DNA of 64,000 nt from Paraburkholderia sp. BL23I1N1. Its GTDB lineage: Bacteria > Pseudomonadota > Gammaproteobacteria > Burkholderiales > Burkholderiaceae. The stretch spans positions 3,658,001-3,722,000 of the forward strand of contig NZ_RAPV01000001.1 of assembly GCF_003610295.1 (NCBI RefSeq), written 5' to 3'. The notes beneath the pieces are model-generated. The model did no database searches. It was given only the letters and a program-made list of their open reading frames with translations, and had not been told where the DNA came from. How positions within the stretch are numbered: position 1 is the stretch's first letter; each line of letters begins with the position of its first letter. This document shows, piece after piece, positions 1-7,513 of this stretch. The translations under genes were made by a program, and so were the position numbers.

Positions 1-1
1 C

Positions 2-292
2 GCTCCTAGCCTGGCCGTGAAGTATCTGTTTATCCCGATCGCGAACCTCATTCCCGGCATGAATCAGACGCCGGAGACGGCAGCGGGCCGGTATATCCAG
101 GCCTCGAAGTTCGGAACCGAGATCTCAGGGCAATTCTTCGCCTCCGCTCAAGGGAAGTTCTCAGGCCCAATTGAGGCGCAGCTACACCCACACCTCCTCG
201 ATGGCGCTAATCAAGAAGCCGCGTGGCAGGCCGTCGTCAACGTCTCTGGCGTCAACTGGTCGTACGCGGAATCCTTACGCGCGGTGTCCTGA
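2..292 (+). CDS. C-terminal part of an SDR-family oxidoreductase (cut by window edge)
   Basis: The frame is open from the first bases of the window to a TGA at 290-292, so this is the tail of a gene that begins upstream. The visible residues (VKYLFIPIANLIPGMNQTPE, then SKFGTEISGQFFAS) resemble the variable C-terminal substrate-side region of short-chain dehydrogenases. The nucleotide-binding and catalytic motifs would lie outside the window. A second SDR gene follows 161 bp downstream on the same strand, which fits a small oxidoreductase cluster. The family assignment is inferred from a weak, non-catalytic region; that it is a real coding sequence is more certain than its exact family. Confidence 0.5.
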   Translation, partial: APSLAVKYLFIPIANLIPGMNQTPETAAGRYIQASKFGTEISGQFFASAQGKFSGPIEAQLHPHLLDGANQEAAWQAVVNVSGVNWSYAESLRAVS

Positions 293-453
293 AGGCGCGC
301 CGGTCGCGGCGAAATGGTCGCAGTTGCCAGAATCAGCGGGAGATTGCGTAGTTACATGATCGCCCACGGGCCATACGGTATTTTGAAATGAACAGTAGTG
401 CAAAGTAGCGAAGTATCGGCAAAGTAACCCTAACCCTCTCAAGGAGAACACAT

Positions 454-1200
454 ATGAACCGGTACCAAGATAAAAAGGTGGTGATTATCGGCGGCACGAG
501 TGGCATGGGGCTCGCGACAGCGAAGATGCTCCTCGACGGGGGCGCGCGCGTTCTGGTGACCGGCCGCTCGCAGGAGGGCTTGGAGTCGGCGCAGCAAGAG
601 CTTGGGGACGGCGCGATCGTGGTTTCGAGCGACGCGCGGTCGCTAACCGACATCGACGCCCTCGCCGCTCAGGTGAAGACCGAGTTCGACACCATCGACC
701 TGCTTTTCGTCAACGCCGGGTTCAGCATTCCAACGCCTCTCGGGAGCGTGACCGAAGCCATCTATGACGAGATGTTCAACCTGAACGCCAAGGGCCCCTT
801 TTTCGCGGTCCAGAAGTTCGCGTCGCTGATCAATCGGGGAGGCTCCGTCGTCCTCACGACCTCCGTCGCCAACGTCAAGGGACTGCCGGGCCAAGCCACC
901 TACGGAGCCGCCAAGGCTGCACTGCGATCACTCGCTCGGACGCTCGCCGTCGAGCTGCTTCCTCGCGAAATTCGCGTCAACGCGGTGACGCCCGGCCCCA
1001 TCGACACGCCGATCCTCAACAAAGTGTTTCCCGATAAAGCCGTGGTCGCCCAGGTTAGGGAGAAGACGATCGGCATGACTCCGATGAAGCGCTTCGGCAC
1101 GTCGGAGGAAATTGCGAAGGCGGTCCTCTACCTCGGGTTCGATGCGACCTTCACGACAGGCATGGAACTTCCAGTCGATGGCGGTTGGTCGCAACTCTGA
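454..1200 (+). CDS. SDR-family oxidoreductase, 248 aa
   Basis: A classical short-chain dehydrogenase/reductase of typical length. Seen in the protein: a Rossmann dinucleotide-binding motif GGTSGMG near residues 13-19, the NAG motif near residue 88, a catalytic Ser in TTS, the YxxxK pair in YGAAK, the PG motif after the active site (VTPGPIDTP) and a C-terminal VDGG typical of the family. It therefore probably reduces or oxidises a carbonyl/alcohol with NAD(P)(H); the substrate cannot be read from sequence. The ATG at 454 is preceded by AAGGAGAACACAT, a strong ribosome binding site. It sits in accessory DNA between another SDR tail and an IS3 remnant. Confidence 0.9.
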   Translation: MNRYQDKKVVIIGGTSGMGLATAKMLLDGGARVLVTGRSQEGLESAQQELGDGAIVVSSDARSLTDIDALAAQVKTEFDTIDLLFVNAGFSIPTPLGSVTEAIYDEMFNLNAKGPFFAVQKFASLINRGGSVVLTTSVANVKGLPGQATYGAAKAALRSLARTLAVELLPREIRVNAVTPGPIDTPILNKVFPDKAVVAQVREKTIGMTPMKRFGTSEEIAKAVLYLGFDATFTTGMELPVDGGWSQL

Positions 1201-1230
1201 AGACGTTACGCGGGTACGGCCCTGATCTTT

Positions 1231-1375
1231 TAGATCGCGCGCTCGGGCGATTCCCTGGTCCGAGCGGCAAGCGATGATCGAGCGAAGTGGGAAGCTGCCT
1301 GCGAAGCGGCAGTGCGAGCTATTTGGACTGAACCGGACCGGCGTGTACTACCAGCCGCGTCCGGTGTCGCGGCAC
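1231..1375 (+). pseudogene. IS3-family transposase remnant (OrfA tail / OrfB head)
   Basis: One frame ends in a peptide like the end of an IS3 OrfA (RALGRFPGPSGKR then TGA at about 1275). The overlapping frame from ATG 1274 reads MIERSGKLPAKRQCELFGLN followed by RTGVYYQPRPVS, which is the typical start of the IS3-family OrfB. The match stops near 1375, just before the ribosome binding site of the next gene. The overlapping ATGA arrangement between the two frames is also as in IS3 elements. Only about 145 bp remain and no terminal repeats are recognisable, so the element is dead. Confidence 0.7.
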
Positions 1376-1395
1376 ATCCCTTACAGGAGAGAAAG

Positions 1396-1824
1396 ATGTC
1401 ATCAGAACCACAGAAAGCCGTTGCGGCACCGGTAACCCATCATAACCCTTCCTTTCTATGGGACATGTCTGCGGGAGGGTTCGCGCAGATCAGCGTGGCA
1501 GACCCCGGCCGCTTGGCATTCCTGTCAGGCCAGGTCGCAGGCGCCCCCGATGGGGAGCACATGCCGCCGGATCTCACCTCACAAGCATACATCGTCGCCG
1601 CTAACCTCAAGAAGGCGCTGACCGAATTGGGCGCCTCGGCAAACGACGTCGTGATGGTCCGGCTCTATGTTGTGAACGCGACGACCGGTCGCTTCCAACA
1701 GGCGCTCACGGCACTTCGGGACACGTTCAGCGGCGGCAAGCCGAGCATCACCACGATCGGCGTGCAGGCGCTGTATACGCCGGACTATCAACTTGAGGTC
1801 GAGATGGTCGTCCGAGTACCTTGA
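1396..1824 (+). CDS. RidA (YjgF/YER057c/UK114) family protein, 142 aa
   Basis: A Rid-family enamine/imine deaminase-like protein. The fold signature is clear: LAFLSGQVAG, then QAYIVAANLKKALTELGASA, VVMVRLYVV and a C-terminal LEVEMVVRV strand. The active-site Arg of true RidA, normally in an ARS-type motif before the last strands, is not present here (PSITTIGVQAL instead). This points to one of the non-RidA subfamilies whose activity is less certain. An upstream in-frame extension to 1312 would run through the IS3 remnant, so ATG 1396, preceded by AGGAGAGAAAG, is the better start. Co-location with SDR genes suggests a small catabolic or detoxification cluster. Confidence 0.85.
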   Translation: MSSEPQKAVAAPVTHHNPSFLWDMSAGGFAQISVADPGRLAFLSGQVAGAPDGEHMPPDLTSQAYIVAANLKKALTELGASANDVVMVRLYVVNATTGRFQQALTALRDTFSGGKPSITTIGVQALYTPDYQLEVEMVVRVP

Positions 1825-2188
1825 ACTTCAGTTGCGCGAATCAACGTCATCGCCGTGAGTACAGTGCGCCCCGTCAAGCGCGGTCGGGCCATTCGGCTCA
1901 ACGCTTGAAGGTCCGTTGGGGAGGGAGGAGCAGCCGTTCGAGTGTCCGCGCGCGTACGCCGGCCAGTGTCGGAAGTTGGCCGATCACTGCCCCATGCAAT
2001 CGGATAGCCAAACAAAACAGGCTCCCGATCGCTCGAGAGCCTTCTGAATACTTGGTGGGACGTGAGTTACTTGCACTCGATCTCTACGGACTGAGGGTCC
2101 TGTCCATACTGGGCGAAAAAACCGGGCCGATTACCCCAAATGTCCGGCGGGAAAGACACTATTTCGCTTGCTGATGGATCCCTGTTAC

Positions 2189-2256
2189 TTCTCAACTTTA
2201 TTGGCCACCACGAAGCCGTGATTCGCAACTTTATTGCTCGATTCTCAACTTTATTG
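2189..2256. repeat. Three copies of a 15-bp motif (TTCKCAACTTTATTG), transposon-end-like
   Basis: TTCTCAACTTTATTG occurs at 2189-2203 and 2242-2256, and TTCGCAACTTTATTG at 2222-2236. The last two are exactly 20 bp apart. Read on the minus strand they contain CAATAAAGTTGAGAA, resembling the TnsB-binding repeats of Tn7-type ends (core AATAAAGT) and similar arrays in IS21-like elements. All copies have the same orientation as the outer array at 2453-2512. No transposase gene lies next to them in this window. Confidence 0.55.
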
Positions 2257-2452
2257 TCACGAACCAAATGCAGACTGCTAAGTGCTTGGTAACTTCCACC
2301 GTCACCGACTTCGCCAGATTCCACGTTTTGTCGACATGCGCCCCGACGCGCCTGCAGCGGCCGCAGGCTTTGTCTTGACGGTCCCCATCGCGTCTCTGAC
2401 GCTATCCTCACGGCGGCTGCCTCCGGACGACCAAACGGGGCCGAACCGACGC

Positions 2453-2517
2453 ATGAAGACTTTATTTCAAGAATGAAGACTTTAATTTGAGAATGAGAAC
2501 TCTATTCAAAAACCACA
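2453..2517. mobile_element. Putative Tn7/IS21-like transposon end beside prfC
   Basis: Three tandem 20-bp units lie head to tail at 2453-2472, 2473-2492 and 2493-2512, followed by CCACA at 2513-2517. On the minus strand this reads as a tip TGTGG followed by repeats with cores AATAGAGTTCT, ATTAAAGTCTT and AATAAAGTCTT; the last core matches Tn7 right-end sites letter for letter as I recall them. The tip lies 10 bp outside the prfC stop codon (complement of 2528-2530). Insertion a few bases after a conserved gene is typical of Tn7-like elements. The partner end and the transposase genes would have to lie left of the window. An IS21-type origin is the main alternative. Confidence 0.5.
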
Positions 2518-2527
2518 AGATATCTGC

Positions 2528-4129
2528 TTACATCGCCTTCTTGAACGGCGCACCCGAATGCTCGCGCAATTCGTTGAACACGATCTTCGGCCACGCCTTC
2601 TGCGCGACTTCAATTTCAGACACGTGCGACGCCAGATACGTCGGTGCATCCGACGCATCGAGCGCGATCCGCGCCGCGTACGAATCGGTGAATCGACGCA
2701 ATTCGGCGGCTTCGTCGCAGGTCACCCAACGCGACATCCGGTAACGAGCCGGCGCCATCCGCACGTCGACCTTGTATTCCGTCGACAAGCGGTGCGAAAC
2801 CACTTCGAACTGCAGCTGGCCGACCGCGCCGAGAATCATCAAGCCGCCGACTTCCGGACGGAACACCTGAATCGCACCTTCCTCGCCGAGCTGCTTCAGC
2901 GCTTCGCCGAGTTGCTTCGCGCGCATCGGATCGACTACTTCGACGGTCTGGAAAATTTCCGGCGCAAAGAACGGCAGGCCAACGAACTGCAGCAGTTCGC
3001 CTTCGGTCAGCGTATCGCCGAGACTCAACGTGCCGTGATTCGGAATACCGATAATATCGCCCGGATACGCCTCGCTCACCGTCTCACGACGCTGCGACAG
3101 GAATGTCACCACGTTGTTCGCGCGGAACGTCTTGTTCGTGCGCGTCACCTTCACCGCCATGCCGCGTTCGAAATGCCCCGAGCACACGCGGATGAACGCC
3201 ACGCGGTCGCGGTGCGCCAGATCCATGTTCGCCTGCACCTTGAACACGACACCCGTGAACTTCGGCTCGTCCGGCAGCACCGGACGCTGCACGGTCATAC
3301 GCATCGACGGCGGCGGCGCCAGATCGACCAGCGCGTCGAGAATTTCCTTCACGCCGAAGTTGTTGATCGCCGAGCCGAACAGCACCGGCGATTGCTGACC
3401 CGCGAGGAACTGTTCGCGATCGAAATCGGGCGACGCGCCGGTGATCAGGTCAATTTCTTCCTTCGCCTTGACCCAGCTATGACCGAAGCGGCGTTCGCCT
3501 TCTTCGTCGCCGAGCGCTTGCAGCGTTTCGACTTCGCCGCCCGCCTTATCCTGCCCGGCGCGGAACAGGCGCACCTGGTCGCGCTGGATGTCGTAGACAC
3601 CCTGAAATTCCTTACCCATGCCGATCGGCCACGTGAACGGCACGGCAGCAACGCCCAGGTGCTGTTCGATTTCGTCGAGCAGTTCGAGCGGCTCGCGCAC
3701 TTCGCGGTCGAGCTTGTTGATGAAGGTGACGATCGGCGTCTTGCGGCTGCGGCAGACTTCGAGCAGCTTCAAAGTTTGCGCTTCGACACCGTTCGCGCCG
3801 TCGATCACCATCACTGCCGCGTCGACCGCGGTCAGCACGCGATACGTGTCTTCGGAGAAGTCTTCGTGGCCCGGCGTGTCGAGCAGGTTGATGACGGCGT
3901 CGCCGTACTCGAACTGCATGACCGAGCTGGCCACCGAAATGCCGCGCTGCTTTTCGATCTCCATCCAGTCGGACGTCGCGTAGCGATTGCTCTTGCGGCC
4001 CTTCACGGTACCGGCGATCTGGATCGCGCCCGAGAACAGCAGCAGCTTTTCAGTAAGCGTGGTCTTGCCCGCGTCCGGGTGGGAAATAACCGCGAACGTG
4101 CGGCGGCGTTTGAGTTCGGAGACTGACAT
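2528..4129 (-). CDS. prfC: Peptide chain release factor 3
   Basis: RF3 is a translational GTPase that recycles RF1/RF2 from the ribosome after peptide release. The 533-aa length is normal. The GTPase motifs are intact: G1 SHPDAGKTT near residue 16, the G2 region RGISV, G3 DTPGH near residue 86, and G4 NKLD. Conserved RF3 segments such as FSEDTYRVLTAVDAAVMVID follow, and domains II and III extend to the C-terminus. It is a single-gene unit; the next gene upstream (adhesin remnant) is more than 300 bp away. The stop codon lies next to a putative transposon tip at 2517. I see nothing recognisable in the 290 bp upstream apart from presumed promoter DNA. Confidence 0.97.
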   Translation of the reverse strand: MSVSELKRRRTFAVISHPDAGKTTLTEKLLLFSGAIQIAGTVKGRKSNRYATSDWMEIEKQRGISVASSVMQFEYGDAVINLLDTPGHEDFSEDTYRVLTAVDAAVMVIDGANGVEAQTLKLLEVCRSRKTPIVTFINKLDREVREPLELLDEIEQHLGVAAVPFTWPIGMGKEFQGVYDIQRDQVRLFRAGQDKAGGEVETLQALGDEEGERRFGHSWVKAKEEIDLITGASPDFDREQFLAGQQSPVLFGSAINNFGVKEILDALVDLAPPPSMRMTVQRPVLPDEPKFTGVVFKVQANMDLAHRDRVAFIRVCSGHFERGMAVKVTRTNKTFRANNVVTFLSQRRETVSEAYPGDIIGIPNHGTLSLGDTLTEGELLQFVGLPFFAPEIFQTVEVVDPMRAKQLGEALKQLGEEGAIQVFRPEVGGLMILGAVGQLQFEVVSHRLSTEYKVDVRMAPARYRMSRWVTCDEAAELRRFTDSYAARIALDASDAPTYLASHVSEIEVAQKAWPKIVFNELREHSGAPFKKAM

Positions 4130-4419
4130 CGGGTCTGGCGGTCACGGATAGGGGTTCGGGCGGTGTCCAGAAGCTTGTGGCTTCTGGTCTGCCACGTCAG
4201 GCGCGGCGGCGTCGAGCTGCGGGAGCTGGGTCGGAGACCCGCGTCACAAGGCAACTCGACCGCGTTGGAAACAGGTCACGAACGAGCGTTCGACAATGCG
4301 GGAATCGCCAGCGCAGAACAGCGCAAGGTGCGAATGATACACGTCATGGGCACGAGCGTATGGAAACGGGGTTTGGGGACCGATGCGGCGCCTTCGCGCA
4401 GGAGACTGCCGAGGTGCTT

Positions 4420-4445
4420 GCGGGAGGCGCGCTGGCGCCTCCCGC
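4420..4445 (-). terminator. Hairpin after the adhesin remnant
   Basis: An 11-bp perfect stem, GCGGGAGGCGC (4420-4430) pairing with 4435-4445, has a 4-nt loop. It begins 3 bp beyond the adhesin stop codon (complement of 4449-4451). There is no strong T-tract on the minus strand, so it may be a weak terminator or an mRNA-stabilising hairpin. Confidence 0.45.
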
Positions 4446-4448
4446 GCT

Positions 4449-5526
4449 CTACTGATATGACATCGTGAAGGTGGGAACGGCGTCCACGGTGCCCGGCCGG
4501 ACCTGTGCGGGCGTCTGGATGTACCTCACCGAGAGCGGGATATTGATGGAACCGGTGCTCGCCACGCCCACTTGCCATTGGTTCGTATTCCCCGCCACCG
4601 ATGAGTCCGGCCCGAAGCTAACGGGTATCCCTTTGTTTAACACCTGAAAGCCGAGGCCACTTGCAGTCGAATCCGATTTCAGAGAAAGCGTATTTGATGT
4701 GTTGGCAGGGTTAGCGTTATCGGTCAGGGTTATGTAAATCTGGCTACCGGGAACGGCACAATTGAGTCTGACAGAGAACGCTGTTTCAAGTGCAGTAGAA
4801 CCAACACCAGTAAATGATCGAGTGCCACAGTGTGCAAATCGATCAGGGTCGACGGCGTTGTTACCGTGCACGCGGAAGAAACGACGGTCGACGCATCGTC
4901 AGGCACTGTAACGTTGAACAGGCTTTGGCCGCCAGTGCCTATATAAAGCATAGCCGCCACCCCACGGACGCCCCCCCAGATGTATTAATCGAGAGCTTGC
5001 CCGGTGTAATCGGACCCGTTTTGACCAGATCAAATTTGACGTACAACTGGCTGGTGAAGGTAGGCGCAGCATTTCCACCTGGAACATTCGCAGAGGCGAA
5101 TTGCGAATCCATAGTAATTTGGCACCAAATCCGCCGCCGGACAAGGACGCCTTGTAGCCTATCCCTGCCACAGACGTCTGACCTGTGCGGTTGGGCGTGA
5201 CCGCCCTCGCCCATGCCAGCTCCCAAGTGATAGTCCCGCTCCCGGTACAGGTCGCGTATTGGTAGCCAGCAGTCGCGCCCGGCACAGGAACTGTCGTGGA
5301 GTAAAGAACGCTCCCGACGGGTGCGTCTGGACTAGTATTGATTGTCGCTGGCAACGATACCGGCATGTTACCGAGGAACGTTGTTCGGGTGCACTCAGCA
5401 TGCGCCTTCGGCGCCCGCAAGTAACAACACAAGACATGTAAACAGAAGTCGCAATGACCTTCTTCCTCGACGTGCCATCAAGAGATGCCGAGATAACTTG
5501 CTGACGATTCCAGATTCAGATTTCAT
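4449..5526 (-). pseudogene. Fimbrial adhesin, multiply frameshifted
   Basis: Pieces of one secreted fimbrial protein lie in successive frames. The start is ATG 5526 with a signal-peptide-like segment (LLFTCLVLLLAG). Then come the mature-like region MPVSLPATINTS, then TSQLYVKFDLVKTGPITPG, then LYIGTGGQSLFNVTVPDDAS, and finally a pilin-type domain ending TVDAVPTFTMSYQ before TAG 4449-4451. The C-terminal part (VSFGPDSSVAGNTNQWQVGV) is typical of FimH/type-1-like adhesins of Burkholderiales. At least four frame changes are needed, near 5400, 5120, 4970 (in a run of seven C) and 4840. As written it cannot make an adhesin. No chaperone or usher genes are visible in the window. Confidence 0.75.
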
Positions 5527-5689
5527 GATTCTTCTTCCTTGCAAAGATCGGCATTCCAATGGCTCGGTATAACGAACCCGACGTTTAATTCGTGAGCACC
5601 GGCACACTCGATACCGAGCCATGTTCGGCAAGATTCGCTCGCTCATCGTCCACGCAATGAAGGGCAGCGGATCGCCGCCCTTTGCCGCG

Positions 5690-5925
5690 TTACTCATCTG
5701 ACAGGGTGAACGTGGCGAGCGCCTTGACCGTTCCCGCAGAAACCGACCCGGTGCTGATATAGCGAGCAGTCAGCGGAACTTGCAGTTGACCATTAGGCGA
5801 ATTACCGACCAGCCACTGATTGGTATTTCCCGGCGTCGCAGAATCCGCGCCGAACGAAACCGGACCCGAACCGTTAAGTACCTGAATGCCTACGCCGGTG
5901 GCCGGCTTCGGAGACGCAGGGCTGC
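5690..5925 (-). pseudogene. Second fimbrial adhesin, C-terminal fragment only
   Basis: The reading frame ending at TAA (complement of 5690-5692) encodes VGIQVLNGSGPVSFGADS, then NTNQWLVGNSPNG and a final VKALATFTLSDE. This parallels the C-terminal pilin domain of the broken adhesin at 4449-5526 (FQVLNKGIPVSFGPDSS, NTNQWQVGV, AVPTFTMSYQ). Similarity stops at about 5923, where unrelated sequence leading into the IS1182-type element begins. The rest of the gene was probably removed when the IS moved in or by later deletion. Two related adhesin tails in tandem suggest a former adhesin duplication. Confidence 0.7.
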
Positions 5926-7510
5926 ATCGTCCGCCTCTTGCACGTGCGGCAAGAAGCGGACGCGTAAACGCTCGATGCGAGGGCTAAGAGTCCGCGCGGC
6001 AGACAGAATTTGAGCCTCCGGAGTTGACGCCAGATCGGGCGGCGTCAACTGCGATTGCAGTTTTGCCCGCCAGTGCGCGCAAAAATGGTTTGCCCGGGGG
6101 CGAAATCAGGCAAACTTGCCCCCTTCCGGGCTTACGCAAGTTTCATTTTCGACATTCTGCGCAGGTTCAGCGCCACGCAGACGAGCTTCCACTCGGCCTG
6201 AGCCTTGGCCAGTCCGCGCATGCTGAATTGTCGAAATCCGAGAACGCTTTTTACCCAGGCATTCGGCGGTTCGGACAGCCATTTGCGCTTTCGATAGGCC
6301 GCCTGAGTTTGCGCAGAAGTAAACTTTTCTGCCATCGCGGCGCACAGCGGGCGCTTCAGGGCATCGACCCTCACATCTTTCTTGCCCTCGCGTCCGGGCG
6401 CCACAATCAGCTCGGCGGGATGCTCGCGCAATTGCTCGAACGTCGCTTCCGACCGGTAGCCCGCGTCGGCAAGGACTTGCCTGGGATTGGCGCCAGCGTC
6501 ACGCAGCACGGCAGCAAGAACGCCTGGCAACTGGCCGCTGTCGGCGGCACTGTTACCCAGTTCGGCCGCGACGATGATGTGGGCCGTGTCGTCGACGGCA
6601 GCCTGGGCATTGTAGGAATAGTCGAAGCCGCCGCCGGCGTGCTTCATGATCCGGCTTTCCGGGTCAGTAAAATTCTCCTGGGCGTCGGGCTTGGGCTCGC
6701 CGAACCTGTACTTGAAGCGCGACTTCTTTTTCGGCTTGTCGCCGCCGTCCGGCGGCGTGTCGTCGTCGCTACGACCACGCGCGATATCGGCCTGGCGCTG
6801 GCGCTCTTCCAGACGCGCACGCGCAGCACGGATGACCGCAAGCCGGTCCTCGCGCCGCGTGATCTCGGCCGGAATATCGAGTTCAGGCTCGTTCTTCTCA
6901 GCGTCATCGGCCACTTTCGCTTTTGCCAGCAGCGCATCGATCTGTTCTTTCAGTTCAAGCTCGGCTTTCTTCATCCGGTCGTAGCTCATCGCCTTGTGGC
7001 GCGAGGCATTGGCCTTGATCTTCGTGCCGTCAACGGCAATCGTCCCGAGCCTGATCAGTCCGCACTCCCTGGCCAGTTTCACCACCTGCACAAACAGGTC
7101 CGACAGTTCTTTGAGGTGAAAGGCGCGGAAGTCGCACAGCGTCCGGTGCGCCGGATAGTTGCCCGCCGCCAGGACCCGGAACGCGACATCCTCATGCAGC
7201 TTCCTGGCCAGCTTGCGCGACGAGAACACGCCGGTCGCATAGCCGTACACGAGCACCTTCACCATCATCGCCGGATGAAAGGGCTGGTTGCGCTGACCAC
7301 CGCCGGCATACCGCGCATGGAAAGCGGAGAGGTCGAGTGAGTCCACCGTGTCGCTGATGTAGTAGGCAAGGTGCCCTTCGGGCAGCCAGTCTTGCAGCGC
7401 GTGGGGCAGCAACATCTGCTGCTGCGGCTCGTAGGGGAGATAGCTTGTTGTCATCTGCTAACAACGTTTACCCTGCCCGACCGGATGACATCAGACTTCT
7501 GCCGCGCACG
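5924..7510 (-). mobile_element. IS1182-family insertion sequence
   Basis: The span is bounded on the left by the point where adhesin similarity stops (about 5923) and on the right by the gabD stop codon (7514-7516). It contains one full-length transposase gene. Weak partial similarity exists between CGTGCGGCAAGAAG near 5941 and the complement of the sequence near 7500 (CGTGCGCGGCAGAAG), a possible imperfect terminal repeat. No target duplication is evident, so the ends are uncertain. Between 5926 and 6131 a minus-strand frame reads plausibly as protein (for example PRIERLRVRFLPHVQEADDA) but belongs to no family I recognise. Confidence 0.55.
6132..7454 (-). CDS. IS1182-family transposase, 440 aa
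   Basis: A DDE transposase with the IS1182 layout: an N-terminal segment (LPEGHLAYYISDTVDSLDLS), a region with HPAMMVKVLVYGYATGVFSS, the first acidic residue in IAVDGTKIKANAS, a long charged insertion (about residues 200-260), the second in VLADAGYRSE, and a C-terminal SEPPNAWVKSVLGFRQFSMR block with the expected Glu. Length and motifs look complete, so it may be active. The gene lies between a truncated adhesin and the 3' end of gabD, and probably caused the adhesin truncation. Confidence 0.92.
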   Translation of the reverse strand: MTTSYLPYEPQQQMLLPHALQDWLPEGHLAYYISDTVDSLDLSAFHARYAGGGQRNQPFHPAMMVKVLVYGYATGVFSSRKLARKLHEDVAFRVLAAGNYPAHRTLCDFRAFHLKELSDLFVQVVKLARECGLIRLGTIAVDGTKIKANASRHKAMSYDRMKKAELELKEQIDALLAKAKVADDAEKNEPELDIPAEITRREDRLAVIRAARARLEERQRQADIARGRSDDDTPPDGGDKPKKKSRFKYRFGEPKPDAQENFTDPESRIMKHAGGGFDYSYNAQAAVDDTAHIIVAAELGNSAADSGQLPGVLAAVLRDAGANPRQVLADAGYRSEATFEQLREHPAELIVAPGREGKKDVRVDALKRPLCAAMAEKFTSAQTQAAYRKRKWLSEPPNAWVKSVLGFRQFSMRGLAKAQAEWKLVCVALNLRRMSKMKLA

Positions 7511-7513
7511 CTC

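Noticed and set aside
1821..2174. Plus-strand frame of 117 aa after the RidA-like gene
   Set aside because: It overlaps the RidA stop codon, lacks a ribosome binding site, is Arg/Ser-rich and resembles no family.
2558..4126. Long plus-strand open frame (about 520 aa) opposite prfC
   Set aside because: It is antisense to a complete prfC gene and is rich in Arg, His and Gln, as expected of GC-rich shadow frames.
2518..4129. Integration of an SXT/R391-type ICE into prfC
   Set aside because: Those elements enter the 5' end of prfC with a site-specific integrase. Here the gene is intact and the repeats lie beyond its 3' end.
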